Below are positions 62,995-64,000 of a stretch of 64,000 nt of DNA, piece after piece (positions within the stretch are counted from its first letter, which is position 1; each line of letters begins with the position of its first letter). Both the position numbers and the translations under genes were made by a program. Source of the stretch: Desulfatitalea sp. BRH_c12. GTDB taxonomy: Bacteria > Desulfobacterota > Desulfobacteria > Desulfobacterales > Desulfosarcinaceae. The stretch is from positions 124,001 to 188,000 of the forward strand of contig LADR01000065.1 in NCBI GenBank assembly GCA_000961655.1, given 5' to 3'. Under the pieces are notes generated by a model. It ran no database searches, was not told the DNA's origin, and saw nothing but the letters and a program-made list of their open reading frames with translations.

Positions 62995-63810
62995 TTAGCC
63001 CACCGTTACCGTGATCACGCCGGGGCGGATCACCTGATACTCGGTCGTTGCCACGGGCGCCGCCGGCGTGGCCACCTCGGCGCTATCCTCGCCCGCAGCG
63101 ATGGCAAACGCCGCCAGACGCGTGGGGTGCAGATCCTGGCCGGGCGTCATGCCTGCCAAATAGGCCGTAATATCCGCGGCCACCTCGGCCGGATCGGCCG
63201 CGGTGCCGGCGATGGTCATGGTCACATCCTGGATCACCACAAACGGTGCCATCACGCGCAAATCGTCGGCATGCATTTCGGCCGGGTTGCGCGCGTCGAT
63301 GTAGGTGTGCACGGCATCCAGCAACGCCTGGTCCGGGATCTCGGACCCGGTGGCATCCGCCGCGGCCAAAATCAGCACATCGATCGTGCCGGGGCCGTTG
63401 CCCAACGGGATACACCAGGCCGCAGCCACGGTTGCCACCTCCAGGGCCCAGCGCACATAATCGGTTCGATTGCCGCCGGCCGCCGGCTCGCGGATGGCGA
63501 TCAGATAGCGCGCCAACAAGCTGGCATCCGATTCGCCCGCATTGCGGTAGATCCCGCGTGTCCAGCACCAGTGCTCCAGATTGGCCGAATCGGCCGTATC
63601 GGCGAAAATCTGCCGGGCAATCCAGCTCTGATGGCGATGCAGACCCCATTTGGCCGAGGCCAGCACAGCGGCACTGATAAACACCAGCGACCCGATGGAG
63701 GTGTCCGGCGGGGCCAAGATCTGGCCGGTGTCCGGATCGATCCAGGACTGATTGCGGTAATCGGTCAGGATCTGCGCCAACTCCTCATCAAAAGACTTAT
63801 CCCACGCCAT
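62995..63810 (-). CDS. baseplate J family protein (Mu gp47-like)
   Basis: A 271-residue baseplate wedge protein. Recognisable parts are LAPPDTSIGSLVFISAAVLA, YRNAGESDASLLARYLIAIR, EPAAGGNRTDYVRWALEV and IQDVTMTIAGTAADPAEVAA. The ATG overlaps the stop of the GP46 gene (TAATG). Confidence 0.9.
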   Translation of the reverse strand: MAWDKSFDEELAQILTDYRNQSWIDPDTGQILAPPDTSIGSLVFISAAVLASAKWGLHRHQSWIARQIFADTADSANLEHWCWTRGIYRNAGESDASLLARYLIAIREPAAGGNRTDYVRWALEVATVAAAWCIPLGNGPGTIDVLILAAADATGSEIPDQALLDAVHTYIDARNPAEMHADDLRVMAPFVVIQDVTMTIAGTAADPAEVAADITAYLAGMTPGQDLHPTRLAAFAIAAGEDSAEVATPAAPVATTEYQVIRPGVITVTVG

Positions 63811-64000
63811 TAAATCACCTCGACAAATCGTTCGAAAGGCACGCGCCGGCCATCGGCGGCCGTGACCGATCCTCTGAGCAGCATGCGGTTGGGATGGGCG
63901 ATCGGGTCACGCTCGGCCGTCACATCGATGGCCGTGGCCCGGCCGATAGCGATCAGCCATTGCAAGGCCTCGCGCACGTATGCCTCAACGAGGCGGGCCG
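63810..64000 (-). CDS. GP46-family phage protein (partial, runs off the window)
   Basis: The last 62 residues of a protein reading ARLVEAYVREALQWLIAIGR, ATAIDVTAERDPIAHPNRML, LRGSVTAADGRRVPF and then ERFVEVI before TAA. This matches the C terminus of Mu GP46-type proteins and is expected directly upstream of baseplate J. The 5' part is beyond the window. Confidence 0.8.
   Translation of the reverse strand, partial: ARLVEAYVREALQWLIAIGRATAIDVTAERDPIAHPNRMLLRGSVTAADGRRVPFERFVEVI

Overview
The window looks like a piece of the chromosome of an anaerobic, probably sulfate-reducing, member of the Desulfobacterota (Desulfosarcina/Desulfococcus type). The support is circumstantial: a UGA-decoded selenoprotein of the glycine/proline-reductase family, maturation genes for a selenium-dependent molybdenum hydroxylase, a ferredoxin-type 6-hydroxynicotinate reductase, a nine-haem lipoprotein cytochrome, a TRAP transporter and many decayed insertion sequences. 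No rRNA, origin or CRISPR array is present, so the taxonomy is an inference.

Layout. 1-2730 is core chromosome: radA, an MltB-type transglycosylase and a small membrane protein. tRNA-Glu(CTC) with promoter and terminator follows (2796-2964). 2965-5520 is an AT-rich foreign operon: a membrane protein, a PIN-GNAT protein split by a poly-A frameshift, and an ASCH protein. An IS3-family element (about 5523-6902) sits exactly on the 5' end of an aldehyde dehydrogenase/iron alcohol dehydrogenase fusion gene. 9550-15600 mixes RidA with mobile debris (PAS pseudogene, ribbon-helix-helix operon, nonsense-mutated integrase, IS256 and IS3 remnants) and one intact selenoprotein gene that ordinary ORF calling splits at its UGA codon.

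15710-35576 is the metabolic heart. It encodes a GntR regulator with a palindromic operator, an AA_synth-family protein, enamidase, 6-hydroxynicotinate reductase, a three-subunit molybdenum hydroxylase, a UPF0280 protein, an MmsA-like CoA-acylating aldehyde dehydrogenase, TRAP DctPQM, an SLC13 transporter, a YqeC-MocA fusion, XdhC, YqeB and a decayed MoeA-like gene. Together they read as uptake and anaerobic degradation of nicotinate or a close N-heterocyclic carboxylate: hydroxylation, ferredoxin-dependent ring reduction, then ring opening to 2-formylglutarate. I propose that the MmsA-like enzyme then makes glutaryl-CoA plus CO2, in place of the B12-dependent branch known from Eubacterium barkeri.

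35577-50000 is dominated by decay: a response regulator, a serine recombinase, a nuclease, a hybrid histidine kinase, CMD and aldo/keto reductase fragments, a 303-bp duplicated block and a dispersed intergenic repeat. Intact islands within it are a large FG-GAP lipoprotein and the multihaem lipoprotein. 50000-56520 carries a Phd/VapC-type toxin-antitoxin pair, small proteins, a PilZ protein, an isochorismatase-like hydrolase, an MBL-fold hydrolase and an FAD oxidoreductase. From about 56630 to the window end lies one end of a Mu-like prophage: Dam methylase, secreted cargo proteins, tail fibre, YmfQ/gp48, baseplate J and GP46.
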